Source: Petrosia ficiformis
Lineage: Eukaryota; Porifera; Demospongiae; Haplosclerida; Petrosiidae
Direction: 5' to 3'
Length of the DNA: 64,000 nucleotides
Assembly: GCA_947044365.1 (NCBI GenBank)
Contig: OX345642.1
Location: forward strand, 1,275,001-1,339,000
The position numbers were made by a program, and so were the translations under genes. A model generated the notes under the pieces. The model made no database searches. It was not told the DNA's origin and saw only the letters and a program-made list of their open reading frames with translations. How positions within the stretch are numbered: position 1 is the stretch's first letter; every line of letters begins with the position of its first letter. Shown in pieces: positions 12,820-24,484 of this stretch.

Positions 12820-13065
12820 TGTAAATCCTTTGTTCAGCTACAAGCCAAAATTAGCAAAACAAGTATTTATTCAATGTATGTTCAAGTAGCTCAAACAATT
12901 ATCAAGAGAGGCTTTTTTTTTGCTCGATCCCAGTAACTATTAGAGACCTACAAGTAAGCTTTTATAAGGCCACAAGAATGTGCGATATCCGCTGATTATA
13001 ATCGCTAGCTGTTAAATTTAATTTATTTTAGTGCACTGGGCGTGGTCATAAGAATTTTCTCAAAC
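12820..13065. promoter_or_regulatory. Bidirectional promoter interval, CAS gene (-) and TMEM170-like gene (+)
   Basis: The start codons of two divergently transcribed genes are 246 bp apart. The interval has no TATA box at a convincing place; it contains an inverted-looking GCTGATTATAATCGCTAGC stretch near 12990. Shared promoter use is an inference from the spacing. Confidence 0.55.
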
Positions 13066-16000
13066 ATGGCTTTTGTGTTACCAGGAACAGGAGATGACTT
13101 ATCTACATTAACAGGTAGTCTGTTAATTATATTATAATTATTATAGGATTGTATATTGATTTCATTTCCTCCCAGAGTTATGGGGTCACTTGCTACTATG
13201 GGCTGTACTCTCATCCCTAACTATTTATCTTACAGTTGGTATATTATGGGCAGTGTTGCTTAGAATTGGACAAAATCGAAAATTCAATATTTTGGCATTC
13301 GTCCTCTTTCTATTGTCAGCTGTGTGGAAGATATTATCCAGCGATGCTTTATCTTGTAAGAGATAACCGTATAAACTCATCTTCATCATCAAATATATAC
13401 ATCTTCATACAATATGTTAGGTCATATACCTCATTTCAGTGTGTCTTTCCTTCTAGTCCTCCTAGTCTCATTCCCAGTTTCAACGTACTGGGAATAAGAC
13501 TACACTCTCCTCCCCATTCCTATTCCATTAGAGAGGATGGATGGTCTATACCTGGTTCATCTAATCCTGTTTCGTATACTGCTTGGTTTGTTGTCACTCA
13601 TGTTATATCTATTGCTGTTTCGTCTACTCTAATTAATAAAGTGTATAATTATTTCATATTCAAAAATGTATCCTGTATTTCTGAATTAAACCAAATTAAA
13701 AGTAGTCAAAATTAATTATGTATATGAACTTGGATCTAATGAAACAGGATTAAGTGAACCAGGTATACACCTCTCTTTACCTTTCTGCTCTTATTTTATT
13801 AATCCTCTTTATCTTCAGTCATTCCTGTTCGCACTAGAGTTAAGTTCAAAGATTGCCCTATTGGGCCAATCTAGATGAAACCCTTTTATAGTTCATGAAT
13901 TGCTCTATAAATTCACTGTTCCAATGTCATTTAAAGTTATAGCACCTTTATCTAGTCCCATTTTCCTTTTTCAATGTTATCGAACCATTCAACTTGAGAG
14001 CCAATGGAATACCAATTAGCCTTAATGTAAATAGTGATTTTAAATAACTGTGTAACCATAGTTACATGATCCTCCAATATATGGTATCGAATGTGCTACT
14101 AAATAGAATCATGTTAAGGTTAAAACTGAGCTTATTATAAATTCATGAAAAGTTGCTATGGAAACATGCATAATTATAATATTAGTCTCATTTCCAGACT
14201 TCTAGAACATTCATATATATTCATGATAAAGCTTCTTGTGTAGATTTGGAGGGCAGTTACTCAACAGGTGTGGTTGCCATGGTGATTCAACACACGGACA
14301 CACAAACGCACTTTGAAAACTATGAATTTATAATGAGCTCAGTTTCAACACGATATAATTTCGTTGTTTATAACTATATGATAATTAAGATATATTCTAT
14401 TGTCCTGATATGAGTGGGAGAAGTGTGGTTATTAAACTGACCATCTCTTATTACTTAATTCATTATTTATGTTAATTATGTTAACTTAATCTGTTTCTCA
14501 TTACATATTCATTGATTTTAATTAATTAATGAACAGTAGACATTAATAACCAATAATTCCTCATTAAATATTCATTGATGTTATTAGCTTCAGTGGTCAT
14601 TTTACATAATGTGTAGTGAATTAACTATGGTTACTATTTCGTACAGGTAATAATTAAACATTTTAATTATAATACTTAATGTACCGTAAAAAATGTTGTA
14701 ACACACACATACACACACACACATATCATTTTACATTTCTAGTGGGTTCAGTCACCTTTCACAGTATTAAAATAGTTAATATATTTTTGTTTAAAAATAT
14801 AATCAGGTGACTAGTATAATTGTGAAAATATGATTGGCGAGACTAGCATGATCAGGTGACTATACAGTATAATTATGAAAATATTAAATACAATCATGTG
14901 ACTAGTATAATTGTGAAAATGTGATTGGCTTTAAATATGATCAGGTGAGTATATAGTATAATTATGAAAAAATGATTGGCTTAATGTCATGTGATATGAA
15001 CTAATAATAATTAACACATTAACTGTTGATTTACAAATCAATTAAGGTTAATAGTTTTATAGTGCTTGTTTGAATTTACTATTGTAAGCACCTGAACATG
15101 TGCTAGCATGTGTCTGTAGATGTACATGTGTATATTAGATAATATAAATATATATGTGTGTGTGTGGCATATGGATGTATATTTCTGTATGTGTGTGTCA
15201 GTGCTGTATGTGTCTGTATCTATGTATGTATATCTACATGTGTGTGTCAGTGCCACTGACACACACATGTAGATACTCAGTGCTGTACATGTCTGTATCT
15301 ATGTATATATATCTCCATGTGTGTGTCAGTGCGATATGTGTTTGTATCTATGTATGTATATTTCTGTATGTGTGTGTCAGTGCTGTACGTGTCTGTATCT
15401 ATGTATGTATATCTACATGTGTGTGACAGTGCCACTGACACACACATGTAGATACTCAGTGCTGTACATGTCTGTATCTATGTATATATATCTCCATGTG
15501 TGTGTCAGTGCGGTACGTGTTTGTATCTATGTATGTATATATGGATGTGTGTGTCAGTGTTGTACATATACATGCATGTGTTTGTCTGTATCTATGTATG
15601 TATATCTACATGTGTGTGTCATTGCGGTACGTGTTTGTATCTACGTATCTATGTATGTTTATATGGATGTGTGTGTCAGTGCTGTACATATACATGCATG
15701 TGTGTGTCTGTACCTATGTATGTATATCTCCATGTGTGTGTCAGTGCAGTACATGTTTGTATCTATGTATGTAAATATGCATGTGATGTCTGTGTGTATA
15801 TATGTTTGTGTGTATGTCTACAGTGTGTATGCGTGCTTGGTCTGCACACCTGGTATTAGTAAATTTCATTCCACATTTTCATTCTAACAGGCGATAATAA
15901 AACCCAAAGTAATAATCTGATGAAATATTATGAATCATAATCCTAAAAAGGTCTCTATTGAATTCTTAACAATCTACGGCCAATTATGGATATTTGTGGA

Positions 16001-19000
16001 ATGTGTGGGAGGATTTTAATAATCTATGTGTGTAACTGTGTATGTATGTATGTATGTATGTATATATGTATATATACATGTACTTAAGAGGGTTAACTTA
16101 GTGGCATTGAAATATATAAATAGTGCTATAATACAAATAATTTACTAGATCACAGATAGATAGATAGATAGATACATACATACATACATACATACTTACA
16201 TACATGCATACATGCATACATACATACATACATACATGCATACATACATACATACATACATACATACATACATACATACATACATACATACATACATACA
16301 TACATACATGTACATATATAGATTGATTGATTGACAGACAGACAGACAGACAAATAGATAGATAGATAGATAGATAGATAAACAGACAGACAAACATAGA
16401 TAAAGGAAGGAACAGTGTATATCACTGACGAAACAAGATCATAATATCATAATAGGTAGTTCATGGATGAAGGACTCCATCACTCACATTACTATAATTA
16501 TTATGAGTATTTTACTAAACTTTCATGTACAAATATGAACATCTGCTCTACCTCACATACAGTATGTTACAGATCTCAAATAGTATCCCTTGATGAAACA
16601 GACTTCATAGACTGCAGCATTATGATAGGGTTGCTATTGTAACTAACTTTAAGAAGGCTTTGAGCCAAACATTCTGCGAATTTCAATATTCATTATTTGA
16701 TAAAGGAATGGGATAAAGTCATAAAAAAACGTCATGATATGTATGATATTTCCATTCACAGTCTTATAATGAATTTACATGTAGTTAATGTAATTTCTAT
16801 TATTGAATACAGGCTAATGAAATGAACTCATATCATGTACACATGTTCATGTACTTGTATAGTTAATCACTAAAACTATGAGCTATAACTGTATAGATTT
16901 AATTAGGCACATGTATGAGTTTATTATAGTAAATATGTATGTAACTATGTTTATGATATGTATGTATATATGTATGTATGTATATGTATGCAAAACTGTA
17001 TATACATGTATGTATGTTTATATGTATGTATGTATGTATATGTATGTATGTATGTATTTATGTATGTATGTATGTATGTATGTATGTATGTATGTATGTA
17101 TGTATGTATGTGTGTATGTATGTATGTATGTATGTATGTATGTGTGTGTGTATGTATGTATGTATGTGTGTGTGTGTATGTATGTATGTGTGTATGTTAA
17201 AATGGTTTTAAGGAGTGAACTATCAGTTGTTGACTGGTAACAGGTGTGTAGTATCACATGAAAATGAATTATTTTAGTCTCATAGGATCTTCTTACAGGG
17301 CTTCAGGTATAAATTATCAGCTGGTATTGTTGATTATTATTTCAGATTTATTAATTTATTGTTAGTAGTTTGTCAACAGACTCATTCTCATAATTTCATA
17401 TTTGATATTACTGATCAGTATTGCTATTGATACTTGTTATGTCTATTGAATTTCATTACAAAATAAATGCACCTGTAGCTTGTTATATAAACATTATAAT
17501 AGAGTGGAAATACTGTGGTATTATTTCACTCCCACTAATTGTATCTTATCATTCATTCTTGTCTGTTTTGTGGTTACTGTAAATGAACTTTAAATTTCAA
17601 TTAGCTTTTCACAACACTTTTCAATCGTTGCCATGGTAACAAGTATTACCAACTATTTCGAGATATCTGTCATCTACGTACACATCAACATACATACAAG
17701 GTGGCTAGAAGCTTATGTACATATACATGCATATAGTACTACATGCATATATACACACACAAGCATACATGTACATGTACGTACATAATACTACATGCAC
17801 ACATACACAAGCATACACATACATGTACATGTATGTACTAGATGTACACATACACACAAGCATACATGTATATGTACACATACACACAAGCATCCATGTA
17901 CATACACAGTACTACATGTAGATGTATATGTACATGTGCATGGTCCATGTACATACATAGTACTACATGTACATGTATATGTACACGTACATATACGTGT
18001 ATATGTACATGTATATGTACACGTACATGTACATGTATATGTACACGTACATGTATAATTGTATGTGTACACGTACATGTACATATTGTTTATTTACATC
18101 AATAAAAATAATTATTTGTTTAGGATATTGAAACCTATTTTTGATTGTATATTAATTTTTATTAACAACCTGTTGTGTACTAGAAACATCCTGTAATTTA
18201 ACAATAACCACAAAACAATTCCCTGAAACCAATTAATGTGTTCATGTGTTGAGACAAGAATTTAAATATAATTTGATTTTTACAATGAATATCCTATCTT
18301 AGCTGTAATGATTGAATATATAGGGACATGAATTATGTTTTGTTAACACAAGATGAGGAAGTGGTTTATGTAGGAAGTTATAGTCATGTGTACACATGTG
18401 TACAGGACTACTTGTAACAATTACTATGAATATAATTATAATAGTACATACATAATTATTTGTGTACATGTGATATTAAATGTATTTGTACACATTATAT
18501 TACATATATATATATATATATATGTACGTGTGTATGTATGTATATAATTATGTATGTAGTTTGGATATTTAATCGCATTAATGTGTGGGTGAGAGGACTA
18601 AAGAGATTCATCATGAATGGAGTTGTTATGTCACAGTTCAGTAGGAGTGTTGACCAATGAAATCATTAGCATTGTACTAAAATATCAGTTGAGTAGTAAA
18701 CATTGGTATGATTATACCCATAAAGGTCACATTAAATATATATATATGAATTATAATAATTGGGTTATGATTATGTTCATGTATTGCTGATAGTATTATA
18801 CCATATATATCGGGACACAGTGTGACTGGCTTCAGCACTACTTTCATAATAATAATGTAATTATTGATAATGACAGAAGATCTGATATCAGCTTTCCTTC
18901 ATGAACTGTATACTTTCAATGAATGTCTGAATCTTTACTCTTTAATATTATGGTGTCAGACATGTATAGTCAACTCAAATTATATGAACCAGTGCCGGTT

Positions 19001-19341
19001 ATATAAACCTCTATGTATGATATTTGTATGTGCATTTCTATGAAGTATATATGTGTGTGTGTATGTGCATATATGTATGTATATGTATGTATATATGTAT
19101 GCATGCATGTATGACTGTATATATCTATGTATGTATGTATGTATGTATGTATGTACGTACGTATATATGTATGTATGTACGTATATATGTATGTATGTAT
19201 GGATGTATCTATGTATGTATGTATGTATCTATCTATCTACATGTATCTATCTATCTATGTATCTATGTATGTACGTATGTATATATGTATGTATGTATGG
19301 ATGTATCTATGTATGTATGTATCTATTTATCTATCTACATG

Positions 19342-19408
<67 letters not shown>

Positions 19409-21527
19409 TTATCTATGTATGTATGTATGTATGTATGTATGTATGTATGTATGTATGTATGTATGTATGTATGTATGTATCTATCTATGTATGTATGTAT
19501 GTATGTATGTATGTATGTATGTATGTATGTATGTATGTGTGTAAGTATGTATGTATCTATGTATGTATGTATTAGGGTTGGGGAATAATTTATACATTTC
19601 AATATTATTCCCATTGCAATAATCATATCACATGATTTTGGATTTTTGGACTGCCAATATTATCGTAATGACAAAATATTGTTTTACTGCAAATGAGCTG
19701 TATGCTTTCAAAACACAGAAATGTCATCTTTTTAAAAAATGAGCCTATTTTTGCTATCATAGACAGTATCAATGAGTAGTTGCAATATTGCTATAATCGC
19801 AAGTCACCTTTAACCAATAATCACAAAACTTAATTTTCAATATTGCCTAATTATTACGTCATTCAGTGTAACATTCCATTCATAATTGATCTTTTTAGTG
19901 ATTTTAGTTGACTGATATAACTGTATATAACTTGTCACTATCTGTTTTCATAGCAGTTAAGTAAAACATTTTATATAGTTCACATTTCCTCTTATCAGGT
20001 AGTGTGTAGGTCCTTCTGAGAAATAAATTACATAATTGATAATTATTATCCAATTCCTATTGCAGCTGTCAGTGAAAGTAAAGCTTATCAAAAGTGTATA
20101 TTTGGTACTGCACTGTATCTATAGCTAATCCTATCTTAATATATTATATTTATATATTTGTAGAGGTAGATATATTATCATCTAAAGTCGTTCATAGTTA
20201 TTAGAACCCAGGATAGACACAGTATAATTGCTATAATTGAGAGTTGAGATCTAATTTTTGAAAAGGGACACTTTACTGTAAAATACGTTTCATCAAATGC
20301 TTACATTCAATAGTTCACCATTCAACCATTTTGTACAGGGAGTCAATGAAATTTGGTACGCAGGACGAGCTATTATTATGCCTCTTAGGTACTCAATGTT
20401 ATTGTCTTACTGTACAAAATGGAGGAGTGAGTAAAGTTATGTGTTTGATCCGAATTATTTTGTGGGAAAATCAAAATTAGGTCACATATAGTATATACAT
20501 ACATGTACATGTACATGTACATCAAATATGTCTAATGAATATGTCAATAAAACAAAGCACAAAAAATGCCGAAAGATCTCTTTTTGTCTTGTAAGCAGAA
20601 TGAAAGAGACAGCTTTAACATGTACATACATGTAGACTGAGATCTGTACAAGTATAGGTACAGTGTTGGTAAACAGATTCGTCATCAAGCTGAGCTACTT
20701 CTTCAAGCTTCTAATGTACATAATAACATTATATTTTTCTCTAACAAATCATTGCTATATAACATCTAAATTCATCCATACACCATTTTTATTCTGCTGA
20801 ATGTAATGAAGTAATTAAAAAAACTGTACTGTGTAAAACAATTATCAGTTTTTCCATATATGGGCATTCTAAGGCTAATTGTTTGATTGTGATATAACAA
20901 CAGTTGTATGTTTCTCCTCATTACTATTATAACCATACATTCATTCACACTATTGATTATCTATCCATCTATTGATATAATTATATATATTAATTTATTC
21001 ATTCACTCATTCAGTCATAACCTACCTTACTTCTATCCCACTCATCCATCCATGCATCTATTTATGTACCATGAATAGATGGATGGAAGGATGAACGGAT
21101 GAACGAGTATGTTAATGGATGGTTGGATGATGAATGAATGGGTAGGTAGTAATGATCCATCCATCCATTAATACTCCTACCTAATACTTAATACATATCT
21201 ATCCATCCATTCATCTATTAACAATTTAACACACCCATTCTTCTATCCATCCATCCATTCATCTATCCATCCATCCATCCATCTAACCATCCATCCATCC
21301 AACCATCCATCCATTCATTCATTCATCCATCTATCCATTCATCCACTTATTCATTAACCTATTCACATATCCACTCGTCTTTAGGTGCTTTCATAGCTGG
21401 TATATGTGTCATATTAAATGTTAGTATCTCAGGAGAAGTTGCTCTACTAATAGGAATTGGAGTCAGTCTAATCACTATCATTATCAATGTAACTGTATCA
21501 TGTTGTCCCCTGTACTCATTCCTATAA
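13066..21527 (+). CDS. TMEM170-like: TMEM170-like small multipass membrane protein
   Basis: Three exons are inferred: 13066-13114, 13176-13355 and 21385-21527 (phases 1 and 1). They give a 123-residue protein, close to vertebrate TMEM170A/B (about 130-145 aa). The diagnostic part spans the first junction: [20 protein letters not shown] corresponds to the TMEM170 segment with ELWYGVFLWALVSSL. A second hydrophobic stretch follows the basic turn RIGQNRKFN, and exon 3 supplies [12 protein letters not shown] and a last membrane span ([18 protein letters not shown]). Known of the family: TMEM170A is an ER/nuclear-envelope membrane-shaping protein. Exon 2 uses donor GTAAGA; this leaves about 11 extra residues ([11 protein letters not shown]) relative to vertebrate proteins, so the exact end of exon 2 is less certain. 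The 480-nt ORF in another frame over 13236-13715 is a shadow. Confidence 0.7.
14119..14352. mobile_element. MITE-like element with ~30-bp terminal inverted repeats
   Basis: The left end ACTGAGCTTATTATAAATTC and right end GAATTTATAATGAGCTCAGT are inverted copies with one mismatch. The interior is short and non-coding. A target-site duplication was not established. Confidence 0.55.
14800..14985. repeat. ~50-60 bp tandem repeat
   Basis: Four units with ATCAGGTGACTAGTATAATT, GTGAAAATATGATTGGC and close variants. Confidence 0.7.
15150..15790. repeat. Compound TGTG/TATG minisatellite with CAGTGCTGTAC spacer
   Basis: About eleven units carrying GTGTGTGTCAGTGCTGTAC followed by TGTCTGTATCTATGTATGTA. 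A larger block of about 180 bp containing the inverted CACTGACACACACATGTAGA is itself duplicated (15245 and 15430). ORFs on + are artefacts. Confidence 0.85.
16030..16390. repeat. (TACA)n and (GATA)n microsatellite
   Basis: Tetranucleotide runs of ACAT, GACA and GATA; the overlapping minus-strand ORFs rich in MYVC are artefacts. Confidence 0.9.
16940..17200. repeat. (TATG)n microsatellite
   Basis: Tetranucleotide repeat with TGTG interruptions, open in several frames on both strands. Confidence 0.9.
17705..18085. repeat. TACATGTA-rich tandem repeat
   Basis: Units of ACATGTACATGTATATGTAC and ACACACAAGCATACATGTA. Each unit is near self-complementary, so the tract is strongly palindromic. Confidence 0.85.
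19030..19573. repeat. (TATG)n / (TATC)n microsatellite, 0.54 kb
   Basis: Long tetranucleotide tract with a pure (CTAT)n core at about 19340-19405, and an internal duplication of the GTACGTATATATGTATGTAT block. The ORFs of up to 183 aa are artefacts. Confidence 0.9.
20326..20422. mobile_element. Palindromic ~100-bp MITE, copy 2
   Basis: The ends CCATTTTGTACAGGGAGTCA and TCTTACTGTACAAAATGG are inverted copies. It is the best-preserved pair of ends in the family. Confidence 0.65.
21020..21335. repeat. (ATCC)n / (GGAT)n microsatellite with inverted halves
   Basis: GATG/GGAT-type units (21070-21145) face CATC/ATCC-type units (21150-21335), giving a large imperfect palindrome just upstream of the last TMEM170-like exon. 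Confidence 0.7.
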
Positions 21528-21954
21528 CTGGAATGGGAATCAGTCTAGTTATAAATATCACTGTATCATGTTATCTCATTTTTTATGAGAGAAATCATGC
21601 ATTTTTTTATTATGTAAAATATGATGTATGATTATATGCTGGACATCACGTTGAAATATAATACCATATACGGATATTTTCATTTGTTTTTAATTGTAGA
21701 TAATGCTAAAAATTTCACTTATTCTTTCCGACTGTTTAAACTTTCTTTTTTCATTCTGTTTTTAAATTCTTTACAAATCTTGTCTAATCCTGTGTCTCTT
21801 TGTAGTTTATTAAAATTGATTAAATAATTTATAGTTATTCAATATCCACTGACGACTGTAATTGACATCATTATATTTCCTGGAGACTTGTTGCAGAGCA
21901 CATTTTTTTGAAAACATTTCTAATTTTCTGTTTTGGTCTTCGAAACTCAGTCTT

Positions 21955-22115
21955 ATCATTAACTGGACTGATACCCATACTGGATAGAGATCAGTATTGT
22001 GAATTTCAAAACTAGGCTTATTGTTAACTAGACTGATACCCATACTGGATGGAGCTCAGTATTGAAATTCAAAACTAGGTCTTATTATTAACTAGACTCG
22101 TACCCATACTGGAAA
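21955..22115. repeat. ~65-bp direct repeat, three copies
   Basis: Each copy carries ACTAGACTGATACCCATACT (or a variant), followed by GGATAGAGATCAGTATTG and ATTTCAAAACTAGG. Confidence 0.75.
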
Positions 22116-22189
22116 AGAGTAAACATACTAATATATTCAATTTTGTGTGTTAATTCTCCTTTTTTGGTGATATAATTATACTTGTGTTT

Positions 22190-22515
22190 ATGCCGGACTC
22201 AAACTTAATATAAATGAATGAATGAATTAATTAATGATCCTGTATTTGTACATACTTGGTATCACCATGCATATCACTATACCTGTGAGATTATAATATT
22301 AGCTTCTGAAACAAAACAATTATATCAACACCGATATAATATTATGATGACATTGTGTTTATGCCGGACTCAAATTTCATCAGACTTAATATAATGAATG
22401 AATTCATTAATGATCCTGTATTTGTACATACTTGGTATCACCATGCATATCACTATACCTGTGAGATTATAATATTAGCTTCTGAAACAAAACAATTATA
22501 TCAACACCAATATAT
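22190..22515. repeat. ~170-bp tandem duplication
   Basis: Two copies beginning TTTATGCCGGACTCAAA and running through ATCCTGTATTTGTACATACT to AACAATTATATCAACACC, with very few differences, implying a recent event. Confidence 0.85.
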
Positions 22516-22539
22516 GATGACATTGTGTTTACATAATTA

Positions 22540-22690
22540 TCATACATACATACATACGTACATTTACATACATACATACGTACATACATACATACATACA
22601 TACATACATACATACATACATACGTACATACATACATACATACATACATACATACATACTTACATAGATACATACGGTACACAGAAACAC
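22540..22690. repeat. (CATA)n microsatellite
   Basis: Tetranucleotide tract with CGTA interruptions; open on both strands. Confidence 0.9.
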
Positions 22691-23269
22691 ACAGACATGT
22701 AAATACATACAAACACACATCAAACAAATGCACATATGTACATACATACAAACAAAGACACATACAAGGTAATTCATTGTCTCCACCCTGGTGTCACTGA
22801 ACATGATACCTTACAAACATTACAATGATTTCAAACATGTCTCATTAAAATTGTTCCTAAATTGGAAATATTATTTATCTACACCTAATTAGTATAAATC
22901 TAAACACCATTCTTCATCCTTATTAGAAATTCAAAATGTGCTTTCTAATGTCTCCTATTTCATTAGGAGTAATTATTAATGCATGTTGAAATTTGATGCT
23001 TCTATGTAAGTAAGTTTGTATGTATGTGTGTATATATGTATGTATGTATGTATGTATGTAAGTAAGTTTGTATGTTGTATGTATATATGTATGTATGTAT
23101 GTGTTTACCTGTGTAATTATAATACATGTATTATATGTATGTAGTATGTACATATGTATGTTCTTATGTACACAAGATATATGTATGTATGTATATATGT
23201 ACATACATGTATGTAGTCAATATATACAAGAAGATAAATCATTCATTAGTATGTAAATTTCCAGATTTG

Positions 23270-23440
23270 GACATAAGAATGAGGCTGTAGTGACATATCC
23301 TGACGCAAGAATGAGGCTGTAGTTACATATCAAGACACGAGAATGAGGCTATAGTTACATATCCAGACACGAGAATGAGGCTATAGTTACATATCCAGAC
23401 ACGAGAATGAGGCTGTAGTTACATATCCAGACACCAGAAC
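23270..23440. repeat. 32-bp minisatellite
   Basis: Five units of CACGAGAATGAGGCTATAGT plus TACATATCCAGA. Confidence 0.85.
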
Positions 23441-23603
23441 AAGGCCTTTAAATTCATGAGCACAAGGCAATCTGATAATTTTCACCAAATAGGGATAATA
23501 AATAATTTATTATTATATTTCAAAATATATATAGCATAATAATATAATTTATTGATGAGTAATCATCAGTTGAACACAACGATGTAATAAAATAGTTAAC
23601 TGT

Positions 23604-24388
23604 CTAATTGTATTTAAAGTTATTGATTCTTCTTGGTTGAGACGATGTTGTAACCAAAGAACTTTGGTACATGTACTTAGTTCTTTTATGACGACTTGAT
23701 ATCTTGTCTAAAGGTTTCGTGTTGCTATCAGTATCTGTAAATATAGCTCGTAATAGTTCAAATCGTGATAATAACAGTTTCCATACTAATCCCCAACCTG
23801 TATAGTAATTGTATTATAATGTGCAAATAATGTACTATATGGATACACAAAATGATAAACAGTATATACGTGTGTGTGTGTGTGTGTGCGTGCAAGACAA
23901 TGTAACAATTGTTACGTACATTATCTAGCAGTTTCTTGATGCAACCATTAGCTACTATAAATAGAAACACTCACTTCTATAAATAAACATACCTAAACCT
24001 AACAATGATACTGCATAGAATAATTTTACGATATAATGATGATGTAATCTTGCTGTTGGTTACATCCGAAACAATCTATTATCCAGGCACATACATACGT
24101 ACATGTAATATAATATTACATACGTACGTACAAGGGATACACATATGTACATAAATAATATCGATCATGTCTTTAGCATTGGAACTCAAATAATGTAAAC
24201 ATATTTACCTACTTAGTCTCACTAGCTAGCCTGTATTTGGGATGGCCTGACCACTTAGTATTGAGTGTATGTAAATTAATGTACTATTGTATTGAATGTA
24301 TGAACTAACTGACGATGATAAAGAGAATTACTGTTCCCACTGCAATAAGTGATAGTAAAAAGACTAATCCTATATTTGACAAATCCAT
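23604..24388 (-). CDS. SMIM13-like: SMIM13-like small integral membrane protein
   Basis: Three inferred exons: 24388-24310, 24052-23993 and 23797-23604. All junctions are GT-AG with matching phase 1, giving 110 residues. The exon 2/3 junction creates LGLGWGLVWKLLLSRFELL, which parallels the human SMIM13 core (GWYFVWHLFLSKFKFLREL) just after a membrane span, and is followed by a hydrophilic basic tail (KISSRHKRTKY). Two hydrophobic spans are predicted: residues 6-26 (IGLVFLLSLIAVGTVILFIIV) and about 37-56. Vertebrate SMIM13 has only one span, so the first exon could belong to a different transcript, or the sponge-type protein has an extra span. The function of SMIM13 is not known. The start lies 96 bp from the divergent CFDP1 start. 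Confidence 0.55.
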
Positions 24389-24484
24389 ATTATGTACAAG
24401 AAGTGATGGTTATGTCCGCATACTCTCCTCTTAGGAAGCCATGTTCATCGTATATTACCGTAAACGTTAGTATTCTATAACAAC
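24389..24484. promoter_or_regulatory. 96-bp bidirectional promoter interval, SMIM13-like (-) / CFDP1 (+)
   Basis: Only 96 bp separate the two start codons, so 5' UTRs and promoter elements must be very compact or overlap. TATATT-like sequence lies near 24454. This is inferred from geometry. Confidence 0.5.

Larger units (their letters stand above)
13356..21384 (+). other. 8-kb intron 2 of the TMEM170-like gene
   Basis: This intron carries no recognisable gene. It contains a MITE-like inverted repeat (14119-14352), long TGTA/TATC and TACATGTA microsatellites (15150-19573), a palindromic MITE (20326-20422) and an ATCC-rich tract (21020-21330). All long ORFs here are microsatellite translations. 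Confidence 0.6.
21528..23603. other. Intergenic region between convergent TMEM170-like and SMIM13-like genes
   Basis: No gene is recognised. It includes a ~65-bp repeat (21955-22115), a ~170-bp tandem duplication (22190-22515), CATA/TATG microsatellites (22540-22690, 23000-23225) and a 32-bp minisatellite (23270-23440). TTTATT at 23506-23511 (AATAAA on the minus strand) lies about 95 bp past the SMIM13-like stop and is a plausible poly(A) signal. Confidence 0.55.

Noticed and set aside
13236..13715. 159-aa ORF on + as a separate gene
   Set aside because: It lies in a different frame over TMEM170-like exon 2 and continues into the intron; the alternative frame matches a known family.
15154..15887. 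188-aa Cys/Tyr/Val-rich ORF that could suggest a secreted cysteine-rich protein
   Set aside because: The cysteines come from TGTG repeats; multiple frames show the same pattern and there is no signal peptide or splice support.
19024..19588. 183-aa and 163-aa ORFs
   Set aside because: Pure TATG/TATC microsatellite translation.
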